Positions 36,917 to 44,234 of a stretch of DNA of 45,196 bases are shown piece after piece. Each line of letters begins with the position of its first letter. The first letter of the stretch is position 1. Source of the stretch: Eubacteriales bacterium (GTDB taxonomy: Bacteria; Bacillota; Clostridia; Christensenellales; CAG-138); NCBI GenBank assembly GCA_021372675.1, contig JAJFTZ010000035.1, positions 1 to 45,196 on the forward strand. Direction: 5' to 3'. The translations under genes were made by a program, and so were the position numbers. Below the pieces are notes generated by a model. That model was not told the DNA's origin. It was given only the letters and a program-made list of their open reading frames with translations, and made no database searches.

Positions 36917-39064
36917 TCAGTTGAAAATATGGAGCGTGAGGAAGAGCGTGGACATCAGCGAGGAAACCAGCGACACCACCGTGATCTGGGTGTTGAGGGA
37001 GGGGCCTGCGGTATCCTTGAACGGGTCGCCCACGGTGTCGCCCACGACGGCCGCCTTGTGGGTATCGGAGCCCTTGCCGCCCTCGTGGCCGGATTCCACG
37101 TACTTCTTGGCGTTATCCCAAAGGCCGCCGGAGTTGGACATGAACATGGCCAAGAGAAGGCCGCTCACGATGTTGCCAAGGAGGAAGCCGCCTATGGCGT
37201 GCACGCCGCCGATGAAGCCCACCGCAAGGGTGGCGAGGATGGCGACGAGGCCCGCGGGGATGAGTTCCTTGAGCGCGCCGTCCGTGGCGATCTCGATGCA
37301 CTTATCGTACTCGGGCTCCACACCCGCTTTGCCTTCTTTGAGGCCTACGATCTCCTTGAACTGGCGGTGAATCTCGGCCACCATGCGCTGGGCGTTGCGG
37401 TCAACGCCGAGCATCAGCATGGCGGAGAACACGGCGGGGATGGCCGCGCCGATGAGGATGCCGAAGAACACCGTGGGGTTCATAATATCGAAGCCCGTGA
37501 GCTTTTCAATGGCCAAGCCGCCCTTTACGATAGCGTCGTTGACCTCGCTCATAAACGCGCCGAGCAGGGAAATTACGGTGAGGCCCGCGGCCGCGATGGC
37601 GAAGCCCTTGGTGACGGCCTTCACGGTGTTGCCCGCGCTGTCGAGCTCGTCGGTGATCTCGAGCACTTCGTCGCCGAGGTTGCCCATTTCGGCGAGGCCG
37701 CGCGCGTTATCAACGATCGGGCCGTAAGCGTCGTTGGAGATGATCATGCCCACGATGGAGAGCATGCCAACGGCGGCCATGGAGATGCCGAACATGGCAT
37801 ATTCGCCGCTTCCGCCTATGGGGTAGCACAGCTTATACGCGATGAGCGCTGAGGCGGCGATGCCGATCATGGCGGGGAGCGTGGAAATGAAGCCGTACGA
37901 CATGCCCGAAAGTATGGTGAACGCGGGGCCGGATTTGGAGGCTTTTGCCACCATATGCACGGGCTTTTTGCTGTCGTCGGTGAAGTAGTCGGTCGTGATG
38001 CCGATGATAACGCCGATCAAAAGGCCGGATACGCTTGCGCCCCAGATGCGCCAGTTGCCGCCGTTAGGCAAAGTGTACTGAGGCATGGAGGTGAACACGA
38101 ACGTGGCGATCGCCGTCAGAACGGCGAAGATGCCGGTGGTGACGTAGGTGGAGGAGTTGAGCGCGCGGGTGGGGTTGCCGTGCTTGCCGATGCGCGCCGT
38201 GGCGACGCCGATGATGGAAGCAAGCAGCCCAAGCCCCGCGTAGACGAATACGATGGCTTCGCTTGCCGCCCTTACGGACGCCGCGAGGGTGGTGGCGATA
38301 ACGAGCGCCGCCGTGAAGGAGGCTACGTTGGAATCGAAGAGATCGGCGCCCATGCCGGCCACGTCGCCTACGTTATCGCCCACGTTGTCGGCGATAACGG
38401 CGGGGTTGCGAGGGTCGTCCTCGGGGATGCCGAGCTCTACCTTGCCCACGAGATCCGCGCTGATATCCGCGGTTTTGGTGAAGATGCCGCCGCCGGCCTT
38501 AGCAAACAGTGCCAGCGAGCTTGCGCCGAAGCTGAACCCGAGGAGGACGGAGGCGTTGCCGCTGAGCCAGAATACGAGCGCCACGCCCAAAAGGCTCGAG
38601 CCGACAACGGCCATGCCCATGACCGCGCCACCGCGGAAGCCCACCATGAACGCGGGCTTGATGCCCGTTTTGGCGGCCTCGGCAGCCTTCATGTTGGCGA
38701 TGGTCGCCACCTTGATGCCGATCTTGCCCGCCATGGCGGAGAGGAACGCGCCGAAAACATAGGCGATGGCCATCGCGAGGTTTTCCGTGGCGAGCTCGGA
38801 GAAGCTTGTCCTCTGCCAGATCGGGGAGGGGAGAAATACGAGGATAAGGATGGCCGCCACTGCGCAGAAGCGAAGGAGCACGCGGTATTCCTTCTTCATA
38901 AAGGCTCTCGCGCCCTGCTGGATCAGCTTGCCGACCTGCGCGATGCGTTCGTTTGTGCTCGGGTATTTCTTTACATTAAAGTAAAGGTATACGGCAAAAG
39001 CAAAGGAAAGCGCTGCGACGAGGATCGCGAAGATGTAGTAGATTACGTTTGGATCCTGAAACAT
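36917..39064 (-). CDS. hppA: Membrane-bound ion-translocating pyrophosphatase
   Basis: A 715-residue, roughly 16-helix pump that uses pyrophosphate hydrolysis to export H+ (or Na+). The PPi/Mg site is complete: KAGGGIFTKTADISADLVGK (about 189-208), EDDPRNPAVIADNVGDNVGD (215-234) and the C-terminal GDTVGDPFKDTAGPS. The K+-dependence site reads GNTVKAVTKG with Lys482 and Thr485. In characterised enzymes the K+-dependent form has Ala and Gly here, so this one is predicted K+-independent, usually a proton pump. The ATG at 39064 follows a GGGAG site. Such pumps help anaerobes recover energy from biosynthetic PPi. Confidence 0.95.
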   Translation of the reverse strand: MFQDPNVIYYIFAILVAALSFAFAVYLYFNVKKYPSTNERIAQVGKLIQQGARAFMKKEYRVLLRFCAVAAILILVFLPSPIWQRTSFSELATENLAMAIAYVFGAFLSAMAGKIGIKVATIANMKAAEAAKTGIKPAFMVGFRGGAVMGMAVVGSSLLGVALVFWLSGNASVLLGFSFGASSLALFAKAGGGIFTKTADISADLVGKVELGIPEDDPRNPAVIADNVGDNVGDVAGMGADLFDSNVASFTAALVIATTLAASVRAASEAIVFVYAGLGLLASIIGVATARIGKHGNPTRALNSSTYVTTGIFAVLTAIATFVFTSMPQYTLPNGGNWRIWGASVSGLLIGVIIGITTDYFTDDSKKPVHMVAKASKSGPAFTILSGMSYGFISTLPAMIGIAASALIAYKLCYPIGGSGEYAMFGISMAAVGMLSIVGMIISNDAYGPIVDNARGLAEMGNLGDEVLEITDELDSAGNTVKAVTKGFAIAAAGLTVISLLGAFMSEVNDAIVKGGLAIEKLTGFDIMNPTVFFGILIGAAIPAVFSAMLMLGVDRNAQRMVAEIHRQFKEIVGLKEGKAGVEPEYDKCIEIATDGALKELIPAGLVAILATLAVGFIGGVHAIGGFLLGNIVSGLLLAMFMSNSGGLWDNAKKYVESGHEGGKGSDTHKAAVVGDTVGDPFKDTAGPSLNTQITVVSLVSSLMSTLFLTLHIFN

Positions 39065-39404
39065 TCCGACTCACTCCCATCAGAAACAAATTACTCCCAG
39101 TGTAAAGCAAAACTCCTAAAAATTCAATATGTCGCTGCTGTGAAAACGCTGAAAAAATTTTATCACAAATAATGATACAAACACCGCAACTCCTTTTGAA
39201 TGTGAGGCGTTCAAAGAATTGTCACAATTCAACGCGACCGATACTGTGAAAAATACACGGAAGTATTTTTTGGAAGCCAAAAAACCATAACGAAACCTTA
39301 TGGAGCGCTCCCGCCGATTCGCGAAATTCAATAAGTCTTCGGCATAAAGCGCAAATTGAAAGGGGCTATGGTTCAACCATAGCCCCTCGGTATATCGCGC
39401 GGTG
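39065..39404. other. 340-bp AT-rich intergenic region upstream of hppA
   Basis: No gene. It is much richer in A/T than its surroundings and should contain the hppA promoter on the minus strand. The best -10-like box is TAAAAT (in GTGATAAAAT, plus about 39155-39165), with no strong -35. At 39207-39235 there is an inverted repeat (GAATTGT/ACAATTC around one C, framed by GCGTT/AACGC) that could bind a regulator. The far end holds the terminator of the CBS-protein gene. Confidence 0.55.
39361..39387 (-). terminator. Terminator of the CBS/CorC-family gene
   Basis: AGGGGCTATGG and CCATAGCCCCT form an 11-bp perfect stem around TTCAA/TTGAA. On the minus strand it is followed by TTCAATTT, a poor T-run. 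Confidence 0.65.
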
Positions 39405-40784
39405 CTATTTCTTTTCCTTTACCTCGTCGGAAGGCTCCGCGAGCTGGAGCGCGGGCCGCTGCACGGAGACGATGGCCCATTCGATGCGCCTGTCCTGCAC
39501 CTGCTCCACCTGTATGTTGAGGTTATCGACCGTGAGCGTCGGGCAGGTGCCGTCGTCGGGGATGTAGGAGAGATTATCCACGATCAGGCCGTTGAGCGTA
39601 TCGAACTCGTCGCTTTCGGGGATCAGCACGCCGAGCTCGTCGGCGATATCGGACAATAACGTGCTGCCCGCGATGCGCCAGCAGCCGTCCTCAAGCGGCG
39701 TGATCTCGTGCTCGTCCTGCTTATCGCTTTCGTCGTAGATGTTGCCCACGATCTCCTCGATAAGGTCCTCCATCGTCACAAGGCCGCCCGTGCCGCCGTG
39801 CTCGTCCACCACGATGGCCATGTGGGTTTTGTTGCTCTGCATGTTGCGGAACAAGATATCCGCCCGCACGGATTCCGGCACGAAGTACGGCGCGCGAAGA
39901 AGCTCCTTAATTGGCTTCTTATCCTTGGAAGAAAGGTTCAGCAGAAAGTCGCGCGTGATGAGGATGCCCAAAATATCGTCGGTGTCCTCGCCGCATACGG
40001 GGAAGCGCGAAAAGCCGCTCTCCTGAATGACCTCCAAAATGGTCTCCTCGCTGTCGTCCGCCCAGAGGAACTGCGCGTCCGTGCGGTGCACCATCACGTC
40101 TGCGGCGGTGGTGTTGTTGAACTCGAAGATGTTGGCGATCATTTCCTTCTCGCTTGTCTCGATGGCGCCCTTTTCCTCGCCCACGTCCACCATGTAGAGG
40201 ATCTCCTCCTCGGAGACCTCCTCCGGGTCGGCGTTGGGGTCGATACCGAGGATGCGGAGGATGCCGTTGGTGAGCTTGCTTAAAAGCCATATCACGGGCC
40301 GCATTACGACGGAGAGGGCCTTGATGATGCGGCTCGCGAAGCGCGCCACGGGCTCGGGCTTCTGCATGGCGATGCGCTTAGGCACGAGCTCGCCGAACGC
40401 CAGCGTGAAAAACGAAAGCACGATGGTGATCAAAAGCACAGAAACGCTGCTTACGGCGTTGCGTGCCGGCTCCTCAAACCGAAAGGCGTTCATGGAAAAT
40501 TCGGTAAGCCGGTCGGAAAAATTCTGCGCGGCAAAAGCGGCGCCGATGTACCCGGCCAAGGTGATGCCGATCTGTATGGTGGATAAAAACGAATTCGGCT
40601 CCTGTGCGATCTTGAGCATGAGCGCGGCGGTCTTATCGCCGCTCTCCGCCTGCCGGCGCAGACGGTTGTCATTCAAGGAAATGACCGCGATCTCAGTCGC
40701 GGCAAAAAAGGCGTTTACAAAAATCAACAGGACCTGCAGCATGAGCTGCGAAAATATACTAGGCCCTGATGGGTCCCCGGACAA
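39405..40784 (-). CDS. Hemolysin-III-like / CorC-CNNM family membrane protein with CBS pair
   Basis: 459 residues. The N-terminal DUF21 (CNNM) transmembrane domain is at about 10-190, with FFAATEIAVISLNDNRLRR and LAFGELVPKRIAMQ as the family hallmarks. Two CBS domains follow (about 210-335, including MVHRTDAQFLWADDS and VVDEHGGTGGLVTMEDLIEE), and a C-terminal CorC/HlyC domain (about 350-440). Members are linked to Mg2+ or Co2+ export and divalent-metal homeostasis. The start is TTG at 40784, eight bases behind AAGGGGGG; an ATG 14 codons later has no such site. A promoter with a palindromic -10 region precedes it. Confidence 0.9.
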   Translation of the reverse strand: MSGDPSGPSIFSQLMLQVLLIFVNAFFAATEIAVISLNDNRLRRQAESGDKTAALMLKIAQEPNSFLSTIQIGITLAGYIGAAFAAQNFSDRLTEFSMNAFRFEEPARNAVSSVSVLLITIVLSFFTLAFGELVPKRIAMQKPEPVARFASRIIKALSVVMRPVIWLLSKLTNGILRILGIDPNADPEEVSEEEILYMVDVGEEKGAIETSEKEMIANIFEFNNTTAADVMVHRTDAQFLWADDSEETILEVIQESGFSRFPVCGEDTDDILGILITRDFLLNLSSKDKKPIKELLRAPYFVPESVRADILFRNMQSNKTHMAIVVDEHGGTGGLVTMEDLIEEIVGNIYDESDKQDEHEITPLEDGCWRIAGSTLLSDIADELGVLIPESDEFDTLNGLIVDNLSYIPDDGTCPTLTVDNLNIQVEQVQDRRIEWAIVSVQRPALQLAEPSDEVKEKK

Positions 40785-40804
40785 AACGATTCCCCCCTTG
40801 AGTT

Positions 40805-40846
40805 TATAATGCAGTCATTATAGCATATGCGGGCGTTTTTATACAA
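40805..40846 (-). promoter_or_regulatory. Promoter and palindrome upstream of the CBS/CorC gene
   Basis: TATAATG (40805-40811) and CATTATA (40816-40822) form a perfect 7-bp inverted repeat with a CAGT centre. On the minus strand its first arm is the TATAAT -10 box (plus 40817-40822), with TTGTAT as -35 at 18-bp spacing (plus 40841-40846), inside the gap after the polyferredoxin gene. Confidence 0.6.
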
Positions 40847-40847
40847 G

Positions 40848-41762
40848 CTATTCCTTGGAAACGCTGGAAAAAACGCCCATAAGCCGTTTGGGGAATGTGC
40901 ATTTTTTCACCTTTGCGCAAAACCCCATGTGAAGCGCCCCGTAGGGGCACGCGCGCACGCAATCGCCGCAGCGGATGCACTCCATGGAGCCGGGCTTTTC
41001 GTAAATGGGAACGTCGAGCTTGCACGCCCTTCGGCAGGCGCCGCAGGAGGTACACTTCACCTCGTCCACGCGGATACGGTGGAGCGATACGGGGTTTAAA
41101 AAGCCGTAAAGCGCGCCGAGCGGGCAAAGGTAGCGGCAGAACGGGCGGTAAACGGCCATGGAAAGGAGGACGATGGCCGCGAGGAGGCTTAGCTTCCACG
41201 CGAACAAAAGGCCCGCGGCGCTTCGCAGGCCGGCGTTGAGCGAAACGAGGGGGATGCCGCCGAACAGCGTGCCCGAAGGACACACCCATTTGCAAAACCA
41301 CGGCTGGCCCTGCGCGAAGGCGTCGAGCGCGAGCGCGGGCAGCAGAAGCACGAAAACGAGCAAAAGCGCGTATTTGAGCTTTCTTAAGACCTTTTCGCCG
41401 GGGAGCGAACGCAGCTTTTTAAAAAACGGCAGCTTGAAAAGGAGGTCCTGCACAAAGCCGAACGGGCAGAGGAAGCCGCATACGAACCGGCCCGCAAGCG
41501 AGCCTGCGAGCAGCAAAAAGCCCACCACGTAAAACGAGAAGTTGAACTGCCTGCTGCCGATCACCGCCTGCAGCGAGCCGAGCGGGCAGGAACCCCACGC
41601 GCCCGGGCAGGAATAGCAGTTGAGGCCCGGCACGCATACGGCCTTGAGCTTGCCGTCGTAGATGACGCCGTTCACAAAGCCGTAAGCGTAGCTGTTGGTG
41701 AGAAGCGTCCACACACCCTGCGTCCAGGTGCGCGCGGCGCCAGACTTAAAAGACTTACCCAA
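40848..41762 (-). CDS. Membrane polyferredoxin (NapH/CcoG-like 4Fe-4S protein)
   Basis: 304 residues with several membrane helices and Cys-pair motifs between them: C43/C49/C52/C59 near the N-terminus, FVCGFLCPFG (C95, C99), FCKWVCPSG (C157, C161) and FCRYLCPLG (C209, C213). A cytoplasmic double ferredoxin domain follows (C237-x2-C240-x2-C243-x3-C247 and C262-x2-C265-x2-C268-x3-C272). This plan suits electron transfer between the cytoplasm and the outer face. Its ATG (41762) overlaps the CD1871A-type gene by 8 nt, which in turn overlaps the TlpA-like gene by 4 nt. It likely passes electrons to or from the CXXC partners (inference). Confidence 0.88.
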   Translation of the reverse strand: MGKSFKSGAARTWTQGVWTLLTNSYAYGFVNGVIYDGKLKAVCVPGLNCYSCPGAWGSCPLGSLQAVIGSRQFNFSFYVVGFLLLAGSLAGRFVCGFLCPFGFVQDLLFKLPFFKKLRSLPGEKVLRKLKYALLLVFVLLLPALALDAFAQGQPWFCKWVCPSGTLFGGIPLVSLNAGLRSAAGLLFAWKLSLLAAIVLLSMAVYRPFCRYLCPLGALYGFLNPVSLHRIRVDEVKCTSCGACRRACKLDVPIYEKPGSMECIRCGDCVRACPYGALHMGFCAKVKKCTFPKRLMGVFSSVSKE

Positions 41763-41940
41763 TGCCTATGCACTCCAAACAGATGTAAATGGCTTTTTTG
41801 AGCACCACGGCAACCTCGCCGCGGGAAATGCCGATCAGCAGAAAGACCGCGCCCAAAATAAACGCGGCAAAAAAGAGCGCCGCGCGAAGCCGCGCTCCCC
41901 CGGGGGCGGAGCGCCGTTTCGCCTGCCTTAAGGCGCTCAT
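41755..41940 (-). CDS. CD1871A-family CXXC small membrane protein
   Basis: 61 residues. A basic N-terminus is followed by one TM helix (about 19-38, LFFAAFILGAVFLLIGIS) and the conserved tail RGEVAVVLKKAIYICLECIG with Cys54/Cys57. This matches, by recollection, the CD1871A family named after a Clostridioides difficile protein, whose function is unknown. The CXXC pair is expected near the membrane surface and could relay thiol or electron chemistry between the lipid-anchored TlpA-like protein and the polyferredoxin. It overlaps both neighbours, so all three are translationally coupled. Confidence 0.8.
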   Translation of the reverse strand: MSALRQAKRRSAPGGARLRAALFFAAFILGAVFLLIGISRGEVAVVLKKAIYICLECIGIG

Positions 41941-42554
41941 TGTACGCCTTGGGCGTCAAGCACGCCGTCGATCACGGCCTGCCATTTCGCCTTGGTTTTT
42001 GAACCTACGTAGGTTTCGCTTATGATTTCGCCTTTATCGTTCACGAAAAAGCTCGTGGGGATGGCGGAAACGCCGGTGAGCATGGCATCATAGACGGATT
42101 GCGAAACGAGGATGTGGAGGTAGCTCGCGCCGGTCTCCTCCCGTATCTCCTTGGCGAGCTCGATCTCGTCCGCGGTATCGGCCGAAGCGTCGGCGACGAC
42201 GCCGATGAACTGCACGCCCTTATCGGCGTATTCTTCGGCCAGCTCTCCAAGGTCGGGCATTTCGTTGATGCAGGGCCCGCAGAACGTGCCCCAGATGTTG
42301 ACAAACGTGACCTTTGCGTTTTGAAACACGTCGCTCGTCACGTCGTTGCCGTCGAGATCGATACTGGTGAAGGCGCTTAAGACCTGCACGGGCGGCGTCT
42401 GCGTAGACGATTCTTTTGACGATGCGTGAGTCTCTTGCGCTTGCGCAGGGGTATTGACGGGTGCGGCGGGCGCGCAGCCGTAAAGCGAGGCGGCGAGCAG
42501 AAGGAAAATAAGCGCAAACGCGCCTCCTCTTTTCAATCGGGGGTCGAGCTTCAT
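41937..42554 (-). CDS. TlpA/ResA-like thioredoxin-fold lipoprotein
   Basis: 205 residues anchored outside by a lipobox (LYGC, Cys27), followed by a Gln/Thr/Ser-rich linker (about 30-58) and a TlpA-type domain. The active site is Cys93/Cys96 in WGTFCGPC, the cis-Pro is Pro167 in SAIPTSFF, and the usual ResA/TlpA insertion occupies about 125-160. It reduces disulfides or receives electrons at the cell surface. First gene of the three-gene redox cassette. The ATG at 42554 follows AAAGGAGG at 5 nt, and a TTGAGA/TTTAAT promoter lies upstream. Confidence 0.9.
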   Translation of the reverse strand: MKLDPRLKRGGAFALIFLLLAASLYGCAPAAPVNTPAQAQETHASSKESSTQTPPVQVLSAFTSIDLDGNDVTSDVFQNAKVTFVNIWGTFCGPCINEMPDLGELAEEYADKGVQFIGVVADASADTADEIELAKEIREETGASYLHILVSQSVYDAMLTGVSAIPTSFFVNDKGEIISETYVGSKTKAKWQAVIDGVLDAQGVQ

Positions 42555-42607
42555 ATTGGCCTCCTTTGGGCATGGGTCTGCAATGGAGCGTATTTCTTAG
42601 TATTTGC

Positions 42608-42636
42608 ATTAAACCACAGTTTCGCGCTTTTCTCAA
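42608..42636 (-). promoter_or_regulatory. Promoter of the TlpA-CD1871A-polyferredoxin cassette
   Basis: Minus strand: TTGAGA (plus 42631-42636), 17-bp spacer, TTTAAT (plus 42608-42613). Confidence 0.6.
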
Positions 42637-42646
42637 GGCCGCGCTC

Positions 42647-42661
42647 CGTGACAAGGTCACG
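42647..42661. promoter_or_regulatory. Inverted repeat between divergent genes
   Basis: CGTGAC-AAG-GTCACG, a perfect 6-bp inverted repeat directly upstream of the -35 box of the redox-cassette promoter and about 80 bp before the divergent NlpC/P60 gene. It is suitable as a shared regulator site; the protein is unknown. Confidence 0.45.
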
Positions 42662-42740
42662 CGGGGTATATTCGCGCGAACGTAAAAATACCCTTATATA
42701 AAAACGAAACGGCCCGCGTACAGGGGCCGAAAGGCTTCGA

Positions 42741-43472
42741 ATGCCGCAAAGAGTAAAAAAGCGCGCAACAGGAAAGCATGCTTTAAAAAAGCGGTTGAAA
42801 GCGCTCGCGCTGCCCGCGGCCGCGGCCGCGATCGCATTGCTTGCGCTTTTTACGCTGCTGCGCGCCTCCGCGCGGCGCGGCGCGGCTTCGACGCGCGGCG
42901 AGTATGCGCCGCTTTCGCGCGAGGAAATCGAATACGCGCTCACAGTGGACCCGCCCGCGGACGAGGCGCGCAAAGCGCTTGTGGACGCGGCGACGTCGCT
43001 CGTCGGCAGGGTAAGCTATTTCTGGGGCGGCAAAAGTACCGAAAAAGGCATTGACCCCGAATGGGGTGAGATCAAGGAGGTGACAAGCCCGGGGAGCCGC
43101 ACCACGGGCACCCTTCGCCCGTACGGCTTGGATTGCTCGGGCTTCGTGCTGTGGTGCTTCGCGCAGCTCGGCTACGGCGCGGATGAGGCGGAGGCGCTCG
43201 TCGGCATAGGCACATGGATGCAGTGGGAGCGCAGCTACGACATCGCGTGGGAGGCTTTGAAGCCCGGCGACCTCGCGTTTGAAAACCGGTACCCGGACTC
43301 GAGCTCCAACCATGTGGGCATCTGCGTCGGGTACGGCGAGGAGGGGCGCCCTGTGTTCGTCCATTGCTCCTCAAAATATGACGGCGTGGTGGCGACCCCC
43401 GCGGGCGGCGTGTTCCGCTACGCGAGGAGGCCGTTTTTGTTTTACGCGGAAGAAAAGGGCTTGTCGCCGTGA
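42741..43472 (+). CDS. Membrane-anchored NlpC/P60 cell-wall peptidase
   Basis: 243 residues. A strongly basic N-terminus (1-22) and one TM/signal-anchor helix (about 24-42) place the rest outside. The NlpC/P60 domain (about 75-240) has the catalytic cysteine in LDCSGFVLW, the histidine in NHVGICVG and a third polar residue in FVHCSS. A roughly 20-residue insertion (GIDPEWGEIKEVTSPGSRTT) sits between the first strand and the catalytic Cys. It cuts peptidoglycan stem peptides during growth or turnover. GAAAGG precedes the ATG at 42741. It is divergent from the redox cassette. Confidence 0.87.
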   Translation: MPQRVKKRATGKHALKKRLKALALPAAAAAIALLALFTLLRASARRGAASTRGEYAPLSREEIEYALTVDPPADEARKALVDAATSLVGRVSYFWGGKSTEKGIDPEWGEIKEVTSPGSRTTGTLRPYGLDCSGFVLWCFAQLGYGADEAEALVGIGTWMQWERSYDIAWEALKPGDLAFENRYPDSSSNHVGICVGYGEEGRPVFVHCSSKYDGVVATPAGGVFRYARRPFLFYAEEKGLSP

Positions 43473-43523
43473 GATTTTAGGGTCGCGGCGGCAGGCCCCT
43501 TGTACATGCGGTTTTTTACGTCC

Positions 43524-44234
43524 CTACGCGGATACAATCACCGTCAGGTCGGGGTGGAGCTGCAAAATGGAGGCCGGAAGGCGCGGGGTGACGGGGCCGT
43601 TGAGCGCGCGGTTGATCACATCGAGCTTTTGCGCGCCGTTGGCGATGAGCAAAATCCTCTTTGCCTGCATGATGTGCCGAATGCCCATGGTGATGGCGAA
43701 TTCCGGCACGTTTTCGGCGCTGCCGCCGAAAAAGCGGGCGTTCGCGAGCCGCGTCGCGTCGCTCAGGCGCGCGCGGTGCGTACCCATGACGAACTGCTCG
43801 TCCGGCTCGTTGAAGCCGATGTGCCCGTTGGGGCCGATGCCTAAGAGCTGCAAATCGATGCCGCCCAGGGCGGCGATGAGCGCGTCGTACGCCTCGCACT
43901 CCGCCTCGTAGCTCTTTGCCATGCCGTTGGGCAGGTGGGCGTTTTCGCGGCGGAGGTCGATATGGTCGAAGAAATTCGCGTTCATAAAGCTTAAGTAGCT
44001 TTGCTCGTGCGAGGCGGGGAGCGCGCAGTATTCGTCGAGGTTCACGGTGACGGCATTGGCGAAGGAAACGTCTCCTTTTTTGTGCCATTCGATGAGCTGC
44101 TGGTACGTGCCGATGGGCGTGGAGCCGGTGGCGAGGCCCAAAACGCTGCTTTCCTTTAAGATGACCTGCGCGGACACGACGTTGGCCGCCTTGCGGCTCA
44201 TGTCGCGATAATCCTTGGCATGGATGAGCTTCAT
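43524..44234 (-). CDS. nagB: Glucosamine-6-phosphate deaminase
   Basis: Converts glucosamine-6-phosphate to fructose-6-phosphate and ammonia. 236 residues, short like the Bacillus NagB without the allosteric extension of the E. coli enzyme. Motifs: LGLATGSTPIGTYQQL (phosphate loop, about 32-47), the proton-relay Asp67 in VNLDEYCAL, His138 in GPNGHIGFNEP and Glu143. It starts 4 nt inside the nagA end (ATGA overlap), giving the usual nagA-nagB order. No terminator is evident in the 51-nt convergent gap downstream. Confidence 0.95.
   Translation of the reverse strand: MKLIHAKDYRDMSRKAANVVSAQVILKESSVLGLATGSTPIGTYQQLIEWHKKGDVSFANAVTVNLDEYCALPASHEQSYLSFMNANFFDHIDLRRENAHLPNGMAKSYEAECEAYDALIAALGGIDLQLLGIGPNGHIGFNEPDEQFVMGTHRARLSDATRLANARFFGGSAENVPEFAITMGIRHIMQAKRILLIANGAQKLDVINRALNGPVTPRLPASILQLHPDLTVIVSA

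Noticed and set aside
37955..39172. 405-codon open frame opposite hppA
   Set aside because: An antisense shadow: its Asp/Gly/His/Ala-rich translation lacks any motif, while hppA on the other strand is complete.
39140..39240. Rex-type redox operator upstream of hppA
   Set aside because: TTGTGA-like pieces occur, but no copy has the full TTGTGA-N8-TCACAA symmetry.
41755..41940. Selenoprotein reading of the CD1871A-type gene
   Set aside because: Both active positions are TGC/TGT cysteines with no in-frame TGA; a normal stop ends the tail after GIG.
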